DNA from: QGON01 sp963691905
GTDB taxonomy: Bacteria > Pseudomonadota > Gammaproteobacteria > Chromatiales > Chromatiaceae
Assembly: GCA_963691905.1 (NCBI GenBank)
Contig: OY829893.1
Coordinates: forward strand, 1-64,000
Direction: 5' to 3'
DNA: 64,000 nucleotides
Under the pieces are notes generated by a model. The model searched no databases. It was given only the letters and a program-made list of their open reading frames with translations, and had not been told where the DNA came from. Positions 35,139 to 44,934 of the stretch are shown piece after piece. The stretch's first letter is position 1. Each line of letters begins with the position of its first letter. Both the position numbers and the translations under genes were made by a program.

Positions 35139-35918
35139 ATGAAACGAATTCACCCCACCGCCATCATTGAGGATGGCGCAGAACTGCATGAATCGGTCAC
35201 TGTCGGCCCCTTCTCCATCATCGAATCCGGGGTAAAGATTGGCGAGGGGTGCGTCATCGACAGCGGCGTGCGAATCTACCGCGGCACAACTCTGGGCAGA
35301 AACAACCGGGTCTGTAGCGGCGCCATGCTGGGCTGCGAACCTCAGGATCTCACCTTCGATCCCGCCAACAGCAAGCCACTCGTCATCGGTGATAACAATC
35401 ACATCAAGGAGGGGGTGAACATCAGCCGTGGAGTGAAGACCGAGGAGGGAACCCTCATCGGCAACGGCAACTACTTCATGTGCGGATTCCATGCCGGACA
35501 CGACTGCCGCTTCGGCAACAACAATATCTTCGGCCCCAACAGCACCATCGCCGGTCATGTCGGTATCGGTGACAGGGTATTCGTCTCCGGCCTGGTGGGA
35601 ATCCACCAGTTCACCTTCATCGGCGACCACGCTATGCTCGGCGGCTGTTCAAAGGTGGTGAAAGATGTACCGCCCTACGCCACCTGCGACGGCAATCCGG
35701 CGCGACTGGTCGGCCTCAACGCTATCGGCCTAAAGCGCAGTGGTTTCGCCCCCAAGACACGGGCGGCCATCAAACAGGCCTACAAAACGCTGTTTCTCTC
35801 CGGCCTGAATATCTCACAAGCAGTGGAACAGCTTAAGGAAGAGGAATTGATAGAAGAGGTGGAAAAACTTGTCCGCTTCATCGAAAAAAGCGACCGGGGT
35901 GTGACCGGGCATAAATAG
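35139..35918 (+). CDS. lpxA: LpxA-like acyl-ACP--UDP-GlcNAc O-acyltransferase
   Basis: 259-residue left-handed beta-helix acyltransferase, first step of lipid A synthesis. Hexapeptide repeats run through about residue 185; the catalytic His region GFHAGHDC and the motifs AGHVGIGD, GIHQFTFIG and GGCSKVVKDVPPYA align well with E. coli LpxA, as does the helical C-terminus GLKRSGF. ATG at 35139 gives the family length. It stands alone, not in lpxD-fabZ-lpxA-lpxB, so it may be a second copy or a variant with a different donor substrate. Confidence 0.88.
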   Translation: MKRIHPTAIIEDGAELHESVTVGPFSIIESGVKIGEGCVIDSGVRIYRGTTLGRNNRVCSGAMLGCEPQDLTFDPANSKPLVIGDNNHIKEGVNISRGVKTEEGTLIGNGNYFMCGFHAGHDCRFGNNNIFGPNSTIAGHVGIGDRVFVSGLVGIHQFTFIGDHAMLGGCSKVVKDVPPYATCDGNPARLVGLNAIGLKRSGFAPKTRAAIKQAYKTLFLSGLNISQAVEQLKEEELIEEVEKLVRFIEKSDRGVTGHK

Positions 35919-35965
35919 CCTCGTTCGGAAACGCCACACTGCAAACAGTCGGGGTATTAAATTGT

Positions 35966-35986
35966 GGAGCGGCGGTGCGCCGCTCC
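35966..35986. repeat. Hairpin after lpxA
   Basis: GGAGCGGCG and CGCCGCTCC around GTG: a perfect 9-bp stem about 50 bases past the lpxA-like stop. It could end the transcript, although no T-run follows. Confidence 0.6.
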
Positions 35987-35997
35987 TGATAACGCTT

Positions 35998-36033
35998 CGC
36001 AGCAAGCTGCGGGGTATCAAACCCAAAGAGATT
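35998..36033. repeat. 36-base dispersed repeat (copy 1)
   Basis: Starts with the palindrome GCAGCAAGCTGC, then GGGGTATCAAACCCAAAGAG. A second copy with two differences is at 40949-40984. Both lie at the end or start of genes in plain intergenic DNA. Confidence 0.7.
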
Positions 36034-36036
36034 CAA

Positions 36037-36444
36037 TCAATAGGTCAGAAGCTTAGGCAGATCCTTGGCCTGGCTGACCCAGTCTTCAACCTTGCTCAGC
36101 GTCGGCGGCTGTTTGGTCAACTCCTTTGCCTTGTTGGTCTCAACAATTTTTGCATGCAGGTTATCCGGGCGACGAGTCGCAAGTTCCTTCACGGTATCAA
36201 CACCCGCCTGCTCCAGCAGATCACTGTAGACACCGGAGACACCCTTGACGCGCGCCAGATCCGCACGATTGGCCAACTCCAGGACATCCCGGGTATCACA
36301 GCCACAGTGGGCCGCCAACTCTTTTCGTTGTGCTGGCGCAGCGGCCGCAGCAAGCAACGCCTCGTTGTCCCCGATCCCTTTCTCTTTCAGCTTGGCGACC
36401 ATTTCTGCCGTACTGCCCTGTAGATCTTTTACTGATGTCACCAT
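36037..36444 (-). CDS. DUF4332 domain protein
   Basis: 135-residue soluble protein with tandem helix-hairpin-helix-like units: ALLAAAAAPAQRKELAAHCG at about 29-48, then LARVKGVSGVYSDLLEQAG and VDTVKELATRRPDNLHAKI at about 62-101, the pattern of DUF4332. HhH units often bind DNA without base specificity; the role here is unknown. Single gene, opposite to lpxA and purD. Confidence 0.85.
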   Translation of the reverse strand: MVTSVKDLQGSTAEMVAKLKEKGIGDNEALLAAAAAPAQRKELAAHCGCDTRDVLELANRADLARVKGVSGVYSDLLEQAGVDTVKELATRRPDNLHAKIVETNKAKELTKQPPTLSKVEDWVSQAKDLPKLLTY

Positions 36445-36718
36445 GGCACATCCTCCGGATTATTGGTTTTCAAATTTAATTAAACGACTCAACAGACCAT
36501 AGGAAACACGATAAACGCCTGCCTGGAGCCTGTTTGTGGTCTGATTAGATCGCGTAACTTATGTCCAGGAAATAGCTGTTTACAATATTTAACAATTAAA
36601 ACGATAACCACAGCCCAAGATTCACCCTTGCATCTTACGGGTGAAAATTTACAATTCGATTCATCGACATATTTATTAGCAATAACCGCCACCCCAACAG
36701 GATCACAGACATATCAGC

Positions 36719-38005
36719 ATGAACATTCTCATCATCGGCTCCGGCGGCCGCGAACACGCGCTGGCCTGGAAAGCTGCCCAATCTCCGCTGGCAGAACGCA
36801 TCTTCGTCGCCCCTGGCAACGCAGGCACTGCGCTGGAACCCAAACTGGAGAATATTCCGCTTGGCGTTTCTGCCATCGATGAACTGGTCGCATTCGCGCA
36901 AGAGAATGATATCGGACTCACTATCGTAGGTCCTGAGGTTCCACTGGTGATTGGAGTGGTGGATGCCTTTTCCGATGCCGGACTCAACTGTTTCGGTCCA
37001 ACCCGGGGTGCAGCCCAACTTGAGGGTTCCAAGACCTTTACCAAGGACTTCCTCGCCCGTCACAACATCCCCACCGGAGAGTATCAGGCCTTCACCGAGA
37101 TGGAACCGGCTCTCGCCTATATTGCAGAGAAAGGCGCCCCGATCGTAGTCAAGGCCGATGGCCTGGCTGCCGGCAAGGGGGTCATCGTGGCCATGACCGA
37201 AGCAGAGGCTAAGGCCGCGGTGGCCGACATGCTCGCAGGTAACGCCTTCGGCGAGGCTGGCCATCGGGTAGTGATCGAAGAGTTCCTGGAGGGTGAAGAG
37301 GCCAGTTTCATCGTCATGGCGGATGGGGAACATGTCCTGCCGATGGCCACCAGCCAGGATCACAAACGCGTAGGGGATGGCGATACCGGTCTGAATACCG
37401 GCGGCATGGGGGCCTACTCTCCCGCCCCGGTTGTCGACAAGCGGATCTATCAGCGCATCATGGACGAGGTAATCAAACCCACCGTGTCCGGTATGGCGAA
37501 GGAAGGTCTGCCCTACACCGGTTTTCTCTACGCCGGCCTGATGATCGCAGCTGACGGCACACCAAAAGTGATCGAGTACAATTGCCGTTTCGGAGACCCT
37601 GAAACCCAGCCCATCATGATGCGTATGCAGTCTGATCTGGTTGCCCACTGTCTTGCAGCCATCGAGGGCAGACTGGACAGCGAAACCACCGCGTGGGATC
37701 CCCGCGTTTCACTGGGGGTGGTACTGGCCGCCGGCGGTTATCCCGGCAGTTATACCGGCGGTGATGCCATATCCGGCCTCCCCGAGACCGAGACCGAAGG
37801 GGAGAAGATCTTCCACGCAGGAACAGCCGAAGAGGCGGGCCAAGTGGTTACTGCAGGCGGACGGGTACTCTGCGCCACTGCGCTTGGGGATACGGTCGCG
37901 CAAGCCCAGAGGAAAGCCTACGAATTGGCCAGGCGCATCCACTGGAACAAGCTTTACTACCGCACCGACATCGGTTATCGCGCAGTGGCTCGTGAAGAAG
38001 CCTGA
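36719..38005 (+). CDS. purD: Phosphoribosylamine--glycine ligase
   Basis: 428-residue ATP-grasp enzyme making glycinamide ribonucleotide in purine synthesis. Starts MNILIIGSGGREHALAWKA; shows IVVKADGLAAGKGVIVAM, SQDHKRVGDGDTGLNTGGMG and EYNCRFGDPETQ. Full length. The downstream VanZ-like gene starts inside it (14-base overlap). Confidence 0.98.
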   Translation: MNILIIGSGGREHALAWKAAQSPLAERIFVAPGNAGTALEPKLENIPLGVSAIDELVAFAQENDIGLTIVGPEVPLVIGVVDAFSDAGLNCFGPTRGAAQLEGSKTFTKDFLARHNIPTGEYQAFTEMEPALAYIAEKGAPIVVKADGLAAGKGVIVAMTEAEAKAAVADMLAGNAFGEAGHRVVIEEFLEGEEASFIVMADGEHVLPMATSQDHKRVGDGDTGLNTGGMGAYSPAPVVDKRIYQRIMDEVIKPTVSGMAKEGLPYTGFLYAGLMIAADGTPKVIEYNCRFGDPETQPIMMRMQSDLVAHCLAAIEGRLDSETTAWDPRVSLGVVLAAGGYPGSYTGGDAISGLPETETEGEKIFHAGTAEEAGQVVTAGGRVLCATALGDTVAQAQRKAYELARRIHWNKLYYRTDIGYRAVAREEA

Positions 38006-38405
38006 CGACAACCATAGACTGCTGCCAGCGGCCACTCTGCCGCTGACAACACTCTTTCGTATCGCCCTGGCGGTCACCCTGGTGATCATCACTCATCTGG
38101 CCACCACCACACTGGATTACCCGGTGGTGTCTGACATAAACGACAAATGGGAACATTTCACTGCCTTTCTGGTGCTTGCCTTTCTTACCGACTTCGCTTT
38201 TCCCAACACCGCCTGGGACTGGAAAAAGTTCCTGCCCCTGCTGGGTTATGGTCTGACCATTGAGGTCGTTCAATATTTCCTGCCCCATCGGCTATTCTCC
38301 CTCTGGGATCTGGGAGCGGATTCCCTGGGCCTGATCTGCTATCCACTGCTCCTGCCAATGCTGAAACAGATACCCCTGTTGGCGTTACGCTGGCATACTG
38401 AATAG
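37992..38405 (+). CDS. VanZ-like membrane protein
   Basis: 137-residue protein with four hydrophobic segments and the VanZ family marks DKWEHFTAFLVLAFL and EVVQYFLPHRLFSLWDLGADSLG. The GTG at 37992 is chosen because upstream codons lie within purD; the 14-base overlap implies coupling with purD. VanZ-type proteins of gram-negatives have no settled function. Confidence 0.8.
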   Translation: MKKPDDNHRLLPAATLPLTTLFRIALAVTLVIITHLATTTLDYPVVSDINDKWEHFTAFLVLAFLTDFAFPNTAWDWKKFLPLLGYGLTIEVVQYFLPHRLFSLWDLGADSLGLICYPLLLPMLKQIPLLALRWHTE

Positions 38406-38436
38406 TCAGTGTCCGTCCAGAAATGGAAAAAGTGAC

Positions 38437-40899
38437 GTGAAAAGCAGCAACTTCAAATACGACTATCTCGGCTCCGACCCCAAGGCGATCCAACGTTCGG
38501 TCTCAAATCATCTCGTCTACACCATTGGCAAGGATCCTTTCACCGCCACCGATCACGACTGGATGATGGCCTTCAGCCATGTGGTCCGGGACCGGCTCAT
38601 CGAGCGTTGGATGGAGACCCAGCGCAACTACTACCGTCACGATGCCAAACGGATCTACTATCTTTCGATGGAGTTCCTCATCGGTCGCAGCCTGGTCAAC
38701 AGCCTGCTCAATATGGATATCCATGACGAGTGCAGCAAGGCGCTGCATAAACTCGGCGTCGAACTGGAGAAGTTGCGCAGCCTGGAACACGACGCCGCCC
38801 TCGGCAATGGCGGACTGGGACGGCTGGCCGCCTGTTTTCTGGACTCCATGGCGACACTCAACCTGCCAGGCTACGGTTATGGCATTCGTTTCGAGTACGG
38901 CATGTTCCGGCAGAAACTGGAGGATGGACGTCAGGTCGAGCTCCCGGAAAACTGGCTTGCCCACGGAAATCCCTGGGAGTTCCCCCGTCCCGAAGTCTCC
39001 TACAAAATCCGCTTTGGCGGCCGGGTCATGGAGTACCTTGGCCCGGATGGCCGCCGTCATTTCGACTGGATCGACGGGGATGTAGTCGTCGCCCAGGCCT
39101 ACGACACACCAATCCCCGGCTACCACAACGACACCGTCAATAATCTGCGTCTCTGGAGCGCCAAGGCCTACGAGGATTTTGACCTGGCCTGTTTTAACAT
39201 GGGGGAGTACACCCATGCAGTGGAGGAGAAGACCCAATCTGAAAACATCTCCAAGGTGCTCTATCCGGACGACAGCAGCACCAGAAACCAGGCACTGCGT
39301 CTGAAGCAGCAGTATTTCTTCGTCAGCGCCTCCCTGAAGGATATCCTGCGCCGTTTCTCCATCGATCACGATGACCTGCAGGAACTGCCGGACAAGGTCG
39401 CCATCCAACTCAACGATACCCACCCGTCCATCGCCATCCCCGAACTGATGCGCATCCTGCTCGACAAGGAGAAGTTGCAGTGGCAGTTGGCCTGGAACAT
39501 CACCACCCGGGTCTTCTCCTATACCAACCACACCCTGTTGCCGGAAGCACTGGAGACCTGGCCGATACAACTGTTCGAAAAACTGCTGCCGCGACATCTG
39601 CAAATCATCTACGAAATCAACCGGCGCTTTCTGCTGATGGTGGGAAATCTGCATCCTGACGACCGCGAGATCCAACGACGTCTCTCCATCTTCGACGAAA
39701 AGGGGGAACGGCGTATACGCATGGCACACCTGGCGGTTATCGGCAGCCACAAGGTCAATGGCGTTTCGGCACTGCACTCCGAGCTGCTGCGAAGCGGAAC
39801 CTGCAAGGACTTTCACGAATTCTATCCCGACAAACTCATCAATATCACCAACGGCATCACCCCCCGTCGCTGGCTGCTGCTCTCCAACCGGCCGCTCTCA
39901 AAATTGATCTGCGATGCGATCGGCCATGACTGGGTGCGGGATCTGGACAGACTCGAGGATCTCGTTCCGCTGGCGGACGACACGACATTTCAGGAACGTT
40001 TTCGTGCCGCCAAACAGGCCAATAAAACGCGGCTTGCCGGGCTGGTGAAGCACTACCTCAATCAGGAGATCGATCCCCATACGCTGTTTGATGTGCAGGT
40101 GAAACGCATCCACGAATACAAACGCCAACTGCTCAATGTGATGCGGGTGATCGCCCTCTACAACCGGCTGCTGGACAACCCGCATGCCGACTTCGTGCCG
40201 CGGACCGTCATCTTCGGCGGCAAGGCGGCACCCGGCTATTTCATGGCGAAACTGATCATCCGCCTGATCAACGATGTTGCAGACGTCATCGATAACGATC
40301 CTGCGGTCAATGATCGGCTGAAGGTGGTGTTCATCCCGAACTACGATGTCACCACCGCCTCCGACATTATCCCGGCTGCGGACCTCTCCCAGCAGATATC
40401 CACAGCAGGCATGGAGGCCTCTGGCACAGGCAATATGAAGCTGGCCCTGAACGGCGCACTGACCATCGGCACCATGGATGGCGCCAATGTGGAGATGCGC
40501 GAGAAGATCGGCGATGAGAATATCTTCATCTTTGGCCTGACTACCGATGGCATCGAGCAGCTAAAGCGGAAAGGCTATCATCCCCGCCACTACTATGAGA
40601 CCAACCCGGAGCTGAAACGGGTGGTGGATATGATCGGCAACGGCTTCTTTTCACCGACCAATCCAAACCGCTATAAGGTCATCTCGGAGACCCTGCTCAA
40701 CAGCGATCCATTCCTGGTGTTGGCCGATTTTCAGGACTATATAGAAACCAGTGACAATGCGGATGCCTGCTATCGGAAACCGGAGATATGGAACCGCATG
40801 GCGGTGATGAATACCGCCATGATGGGGCATTTCTCCAGTGACAGGACAGTCAAAGAGTATGCTGAAAAAATCTGGGGGGTCGAACCGGTGTCCCGTTGA
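38437..40899 (+). CDS. glgP: Glycogen/starch phosphorylase
   Basis: 820-residue PLP enzyme releasing glucose-1-phosphate from glycogen. GTG start behind GGAAAAAG. Family marks: YYLSMEFLIGRSL, HDAALGNGGLGRLAACFLDS, QLNDTHPSIAIPELMRIL and the PLP-lysine region EASGTGNMKLALNGALTIGT. Complete. It suggests glycogen storage, but no other glg gene is in the window. Confidence 0.97.
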   Translation: MKSSNFKYDYLGSDPKAIQRSVSNHLVYTIGKDPFTATDHDWMMAFSHVVRDRLIERWMETQRNYYRHDAKRIYYLSMEFLIGRSLVNSLLNMDIHDECSKALHKLGVELEKLRSLEHDAALGNGGLGRLAACFLDSMATLNLPGYGYGIRFEYGMFRQKLEDGRQVELPENWLAHGNPWEFPRPEVSYKIRFGGRVMEYLGPDGRRHFDWIDGDVVVAQAYDTPIPGYHNDTVNNLRLWSAKAYEDFDLACFNMGEYTHAVEEKTQSENISKVLYPDDSSTRNQALRLKQQYFFVSASLKDILRRFSIDHDDLQELPDKVAIQLNDTHPSIAIPELMRILLDKEKLQWQLAWNITTRVFSYTNHTLLPEALETWPIQLFEKLLPRHLQIIYEINRRFLLMVGNLHPDDREIQRRLSIFDEKGERRIRMAHLAVIGSHKVNGVSALHSELLRSGTCKDFHEFYPDKLINITNGITPRRWLLLSNRPLSKLICDAIGHDWVRDLDRLEDLVPLADDTTFQERFRAAKQANKTRLAGLVKHYLNQEIDPHTLFDVQVKRIHEYKRQLLNVMRVIALYNRLLDNPHADFVPRTVIFGGKAAPGYFMAKLIIRLINDVADVIDNDPAVNDRLKVVFIPNYDVTTASDIIPAADLSQQISTAGMEASGTGNMKLALNGALTIGTMDGANVEMREKIGDENIFIFGLTTDGIEQLKRKGYHPRHYYETNPELKRVVDMIGNGFFSPTNPNRYKVISETLLNSDPFLVLADFQDYIETSDNADACYRKPEIWNRMAVMNTAMMGHFSSDRTVKEYAEKIWGVEPVSR

Positions 40900-40948
40900 A
40901 CCTCTGATTCAATAAACTACCCCACCGCAAGCGGATGGAGGTTTAAAT

Positions 40949-40984
40949 CGCAGCAAGCTGCGGGGAATCAAACCCAATGAGATT
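40949..40984. repeat. 36-base dispersed repeat (copy 2)
   Basis: Second copy of the element at 35998-36033: GCAGCAAGCTGC palindrome followed by GGGGAATCAAACCCAATGAG. It ends 23 bases before the patatin-like gene. Confidence 0.7.
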
Positions 40985-41006
40985 GAGTTACTGATCCTGG
41001 AAAGAG

Positions 41007-41909
41007 ATGGATAAGGCAAAAGAAACCATCGGTCTGGCCCTAGGCAGCGGCTCTTCACGGGGCTGGGCACATATCGGCATCATCAAGGAACTGGCAGAAA
41101 CAGGCATCGAGCCTGACATCATCTGTGGCTGCTCCATCGGTTCTATTGTCGGGGCATCCCACGCCGCAGGCAATCTGGAGGCACTCGAAACCTGGGTCAG
41201 GTCACTCTCAAAGCGAACGGTCACCCGCTTCTTTGAGCTTAATCTCTCTCTCAACGGCTTTGTCAATGCCGAGCGGTTTCACGCCTTTCTCGACGAGTGC
41301 GTCTGCGATGAAGCGATTCAGATCGAACAGTTACCCAAAACCTTCGCCTCCGTCTCCACCGATCTGAAGAGCGGGCGCGAAGTCTGGTTCACTGAAGGCC
41401 TCACCCTCGATGCAGTCCGTGCATCAATTTCATTGCCGGGCCTGTTCCCGCCGGTGCAGCATCAGGGCAGCTGGCTGGTGGATGGGGGGCTGGTGAACCC
41501 TGTACCTGTCTCTATCTGCCGCGCCCTCGGCGCAGATATCGTAATTGCAGTCAATCTGAACGGCGACATCCTGGGCAAGCATCAGAGAAAAAAAACCAGT
41601 GAGGAGCCAGCAGAGGATAAAGGCCTGCTCGACAGTGTCTCCCGCAGCATCCGCGCCTACTCGGACACCCTCTTTCCCAGCAAAGACCCGGTGCCCAGTC
41701 TGTTTGACGCCATTGCCGGCTCCATCAATATCACTCAGGATCGAATCACCCGCAGCCGCATGGCGGGTGACCCCCCGGATATCATGCTCTCACCCAGGCT
41801 GTCCCACATCGAACTGCTGGAATTTCACCGGGGAAAAGATGCGATCAAGGAGGGTAAAAACTGTGTGAAACGCATGCTCCCAGAGATTGAGTACAGGCTG
41901 AAAGGGTAG
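41007..41909 (+). CDS. Patatin-like phospholipase/esterase (RssA-type)
   Basis: 300-residue Ser-Asp dyad hydrolase. Oxyanion loop GSGSSRGWAHIG at about 13-24, nucleophile elbow GCSIGS with Ser43, catalytic Asp159 in DGGLVNPVP. Similar to RssA and bacterial NTE-like proteins acting on lysophospholipids or other lipids; substrate unknown. ATG preceded by GGAAAGAG. No signal peptide, so cytosolic or membrane-face. Confidence 0.88.
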   Translation: MDKAKETIGLALGSGSSRGWAHIGIIKELAETGIEPDIICGCSIGSIVGASHAAGNLEALETWVRSLSKRTVTRFFELNLSLNGFVNAERFHAFLDECVCDEAIQIEQLPKTFASVSTDLKSGREVWFTEGLTLDAVRASISLPGLFPPVQHQGSWLVDGGLVNPVPVSICRALGADIVIAVNLNGDILGKHQRKKTSEEPAEDKGLLDSVSRSIRAYSDTLFPSKDPVPSLFDAIAGSINITQDRITRSRMAGDPPDIMLSPRLSHIELLEFHRGKDAIKEGKNCVKRMLPEIEYRLKG

Positions 41910-41939
41910 GAGAGGATCGATTATCCAGGGTAACGGCAG

Positions 41940-43160
41940 TCACTCTGCCCGTGCATTGACAATCTTGCAGATCTCCCCGCCCAATCCCAGGACAAAGAGC
42001 TCGCCATCGTGTGCCTCGGCAAAGCTGCTGATATTCAGGTCAGTCTTGAATAACTCCGAACTCACGTAACCTGTTCCAATACTGGCTGAAAGTTGCCAGA
42101 TCCTGCCGGAACCGTAGTCGGCATAGAGATACTTCCCACGCAATGCCGTTATTCTCCGGCCCCGATAGACATACCCTCCGGTAACCGCAATCCCATCATT
42201 TCGGCCATACGCCTCTAGCGGCATCTTCAGACCCTTTATCCGGCAATCTGTGGCAGGTTCGAAGCAGTGATCGCCTTCCATTCTGTTCCAGCCATAGTTG
42301 CCACCCTTGACCAGTTGGTTGATCTCCTCGTAACGGTTCTGTCCCACATCCCCAACCCACAGGTCGCCGCTCTCCCGGTCGAAACTCCAGCGCCAGGGGT
42401 TGCGCAGACCCCAGGCAAATATTTCCCTCTGGCCACCACCAGCCACAAAGGGGTTGTCCGCAGGAATGGTGTAACGCCCTGAACTGCCGTCACCCACATC
42501 GATCCGCAGCATTGCACCCAGCAGTGTCCCGACATTCTGACCATGGCCATGCGGGTCGCCACCTGCCCCACCATCACCCAAACCGAAATAGAGATAACCC
42601 TCTGGCCCAAAGGCAATCTGCCCACCATTGTGATTGCTGTAGGGTTGGGAAACCGAGAGCAGAATTCGCTCAGACGCAGGGTCGACCACCCCAGCACCGG
42701 ATTTCAACTGAAAGCGGGAGATCCGGGAAACCAGTCCCTTCTGTTTGTCCCTGCCGGTATAGGAGAGGTAGAGATAACCATTGCGGGAATAATCGGGGTG
42801 AAATGCCATACCCAACAGCCCCCGTTCATCTCCGCCGTTGCTGCCACCGGCCACCCGCTCACTGATATCGACAAACTCTGTAACTCGACTGGCCTGGGAA
42901 CTGTTTTCAAAGCGGACAACCCGTCCCCGCTGCTGCACCAGATACCAGCTGGAATCATCGCCGGGAGCCATCAGCATGGCCACGGGCCGGCTCTGCTCAG
43001 GAAGAGAGGGGAAGGGAGTGGCAAGCCGCATACCCTTGGTCTCATTGGCGGCACAAACAGGTTTGCCGCCGAACAGCGAGGCAAAGCCCTGTACATCCGA
43101 CAGTGCATCGCCACACCACAAGAGTGCGGCCAGAAGAGATAGAAATCTGCGCAGATCCAT
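41940..43160 (-). CDS. PQQ-type soluble aldose sugar dehydrogenase, secreted
   Basis: 406-residue glucose/sorbosone dehydrogenase family beta-propeller, like E. coli YliI (Asd). Signal peptide about 1-22. Shows GGDERGLLGMAFHPDYSRNG, NHNGGQIAFGPEGYLYFGLG and FAWGLRNPWRWSFDRESGDL with the catalytic-His and PQQ-binding regions. Needs PQQ from elsewhere; no pqq gene is visible. It occupies the place next to amgK where murU is often found. Confidence 0.88.
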   Translation of the reverse strand: MDLRRFLSLLAALLWCGDALSDVQGFASLFGGKPVCAANETKGMRLATPFPSLPEQSRPVAMLMAPGDDSSWYLVQQRGRVVRFENSSQASRVTEFVDISERVAGGSNGGDERGLLGMAFHPDYSRNGYLYLSYTGRDKQKGLVSRISRFQLKSGAGVVDPASERILLSVSQPYSNHNGGQIAFGPEGYLYFGLGDGGAGGDPHGHGQNVGTLLGAMLRIDVGDGSSGRYTIPADNPFVAGGGQREIFAWGLRNPWRWSFDRESGDLWVGDVGQNRYEEINQLVKGGNYGWNRMEGDHCFEPATDCRIKGLKMPLEAYGRNDGIAVTGGYVYRGRRITALRGKYLYADYGSGRIWQLSASIGTGYVSSELFKTDLNISSFAEAHDGELFVLGLGGEICKIVNARAE

Positions 43161-43264
43161 AATCGATTCGGCTTGGAACCCTGCCGGTACAGAGTCAGTT
43201 CATTGTAGCCTGTAAGGAGATTAATAAAATGTGTGGCTCCACTCCCGTACAGACCTCCTGGTAA

Positions 43265-44233
43265 TCAGATAATCCTGCGGATCAGCTTTGCCAGCCCCTC
43301 CAACTCAGGGTAGCCAGGCGCCACTTCAAGAATATAGTTGAGCGTGCGCGGAATATCCTGCAGATAGCCGGGCTTGCCGTCACGAATGTTGAGACGTGCA
43401 AAGATCCCGCTGGCCTTAAGATGACGCTGCACCCCCATCAGGTCAAACCAGCGCAGGAACTGATCCTCATGCTCACTGCGCAAGACACCTGACTGCACCG
43501 CCAGCTCATAGTAACCCATCACCCATGCCTCGATACGGGCCTTGGGCCAATGGATATAACAGTCCCGCAGCAGTGAAACCAGATCGTAGGTCACTGGCCC
43601 AACCACTGCGTCCTGAAAATCGATGATGCCTGGATTCGACTGATCGGTCACCATCAGATTGCGGGAGTGGTAGTCGCGGTGTACACAGACCTGTGGCTGA
43701 TCCAGCGCATTGCCGGCCAGGAAATCAAAGGTGACATCCAACATGGAGTGTTCAGCGACAGTAAGGTTAAGCGCGTGATGCCGCTTCAACAGCCATTCAC
43801 GAAACAGCTCCATCTCCTGCAGTAGCAGCTTTCGGTCATAGTCCCTAAGCCCCTCGACAGGGCCGCAGGCCTGAATCACCATCAGCGCCCCCAAGGCATC
43901 GCCATAGAGCCGATCCACATTCGTCTCATCGAGCCGGTCGAGATAGAGGGTCTTGCCCAAGTCACTCAACAGCAGAAAACCCTCCGCCTGATTGCGGGCA
44001 AAAATATGGGGCACATTGAGTCCGATCGACTCAAGGGCCTCCGCCATCCGGATGAACGGTGTCGTATCCTCCTTATCCGGCGGGGCATCCATCGCGATAT
44101 AGCGATTGTCACCGGCTTCGATGCGAAAGTAGCGGCGAAAACTGGCATCGTCAGAGGCTGGCTCGAAGGAGTAATTGTCGATCTCCGGCAAGGATGAGAG
44201 CCAGTTTTTCAAACATTCGATTCGTTGGGGCAT
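43265..44233 (-). CDS. amgK: Aminoglycoside-phosphotransferase-like sugar kinase, AmgK type
   Basis: 322-residue kinase of the APH fold. Motifs CVHRDYHSRNLMV (catalytic loop with Asp) and GIIDFQDAVVGPVTYDLVSLL (Mg site) match AmgK, the anomeric MurNAc/GlcNAc kinase of the cell-wall recycling route that bypasses fosfomycin-sensitive steps. ATG at 44233 removes an unlikely N-terminal extension. Normally paired with murU and divergent from lptD; here murU is not adjacent and lptD is 10 kb away. Function by family, moderate certainty. Confidence 0.8.
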   Translation of the reverse strand: MPQRIECLKNWLSSLPEIDNYSFEPASDDASFRRYFRIEAGDNRYIAMDAPPDKEDTTPFIRMAEALESIGLNVPHIFARNQAEGFLLLSDLGKTLYLDRLDETNVDRLYGDALGALMVIQACGPVEGLRDYDRKLLLQEMELFREWLLKRHHALNLTVAEHSMLDVTFDFLAGNALDQPQVCVHRDYHSRNLMVTDQSNPGIIDFQDAVVGPVTYDLVSLLRDCYIHWPKARIEAWVMGYYELAVQSGVLRSEHEDQFLRWFDLMGVQRHLKASGIFARLNIRDGKPGYLQDIPRTLNYILEVAPGYPELEGLAKLIRRII

Positions 44234-44403
44234 TTTTTTAGACACGCGGGTTGAGTAGAGGGAACAGCTGCAATACACAAAGTCCGCAGAGTATATTTCG
44301 ATTTTGAGGTAAGGTGTAGGCCCGATCAAGCCTGGCGGATCGGGCATTTCAGAATATTCTAAGGCATGGCGTTGCCGGTCCCACCAGCGACTCAGCTTAG
44401 ATG

Positions 44404-44934
44404 TCAAAAGTCCTCAGGTGCCATCTCGATCTCAAAACGCTCCAACCCTTCGAGAACAAACTCAAAAGTGGTATCAATATTGGCGGCGATATCCCCTTCC
44501 AGCACACTCAGGCCATCAAGAATCTCCCGCGCCTCGGAAAAGCCCTGCTCGATTGCATCACGGATGATTTGCATGAACTCATCCAATGCCGCCTGAGGAT
44601 CCTCATCTGCATGAGTCTCAAGAAAAACCGGGAGAAAACCAGTGGCAAAACCGACAATACGTTCCGCCGTAGCCTCCGGTGAAAAATCGAGACCTGAGTC
44701 AGCTGTCTGCTGAACTGCATTTTCCCCCAACTCAGGAAGCAGCAGTTCGTTGAGCTTTTCAATGGCAGAACGAAACAAGAGCGCCTGCGGCTCTCCCGCT
44801 ACGCCCGACTGAAACTCAGCCGACGTGGAGACTATCTGCGCATTCAGTTCCATGCGCTGCGACTGGACGTTCAACGACAGTGGCTGGGGTGAATCTGAGA
44901 TCTTCACACCAGTGGAAGTGATGGGTGTTGTCAT
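44404..44934 (-). CDS. DUF5610 domain protein
   Basis: 176-residue soluble acidic protein. The second half (about 55-160), with DFSPEATAERIVGFATGF and FMQIIRDAIEQGFSEAREIL, matches the DUF5610 type. ATG at 44934 is favoured by GGAGG 8 bases upstream. No signal or membrane segment. It ends 170 bases before amgK starts. Role unknown. Confidence 0.75.
   Translation of the reverse strand: MTTPITSTGVKISDSPQPLSLNVQSQRMELNAQIVSTSAEFQSGVAGEPQALLFRSAIEKLNELLLPELGENAVQQTADSGLDFSPEATAERIVGFATGFLPVFLETHADEDPQAALDEFMQIIRDAIEQGFSEAREILDGLSVLEGDIAANIDTTFEFVLEGLERFEIEMAPEDF

Noticed and set aside
38503..39816. 437-codon minus-strand open frame
   Set aside because: Antisense to glgP; no ribosome site and no motif.
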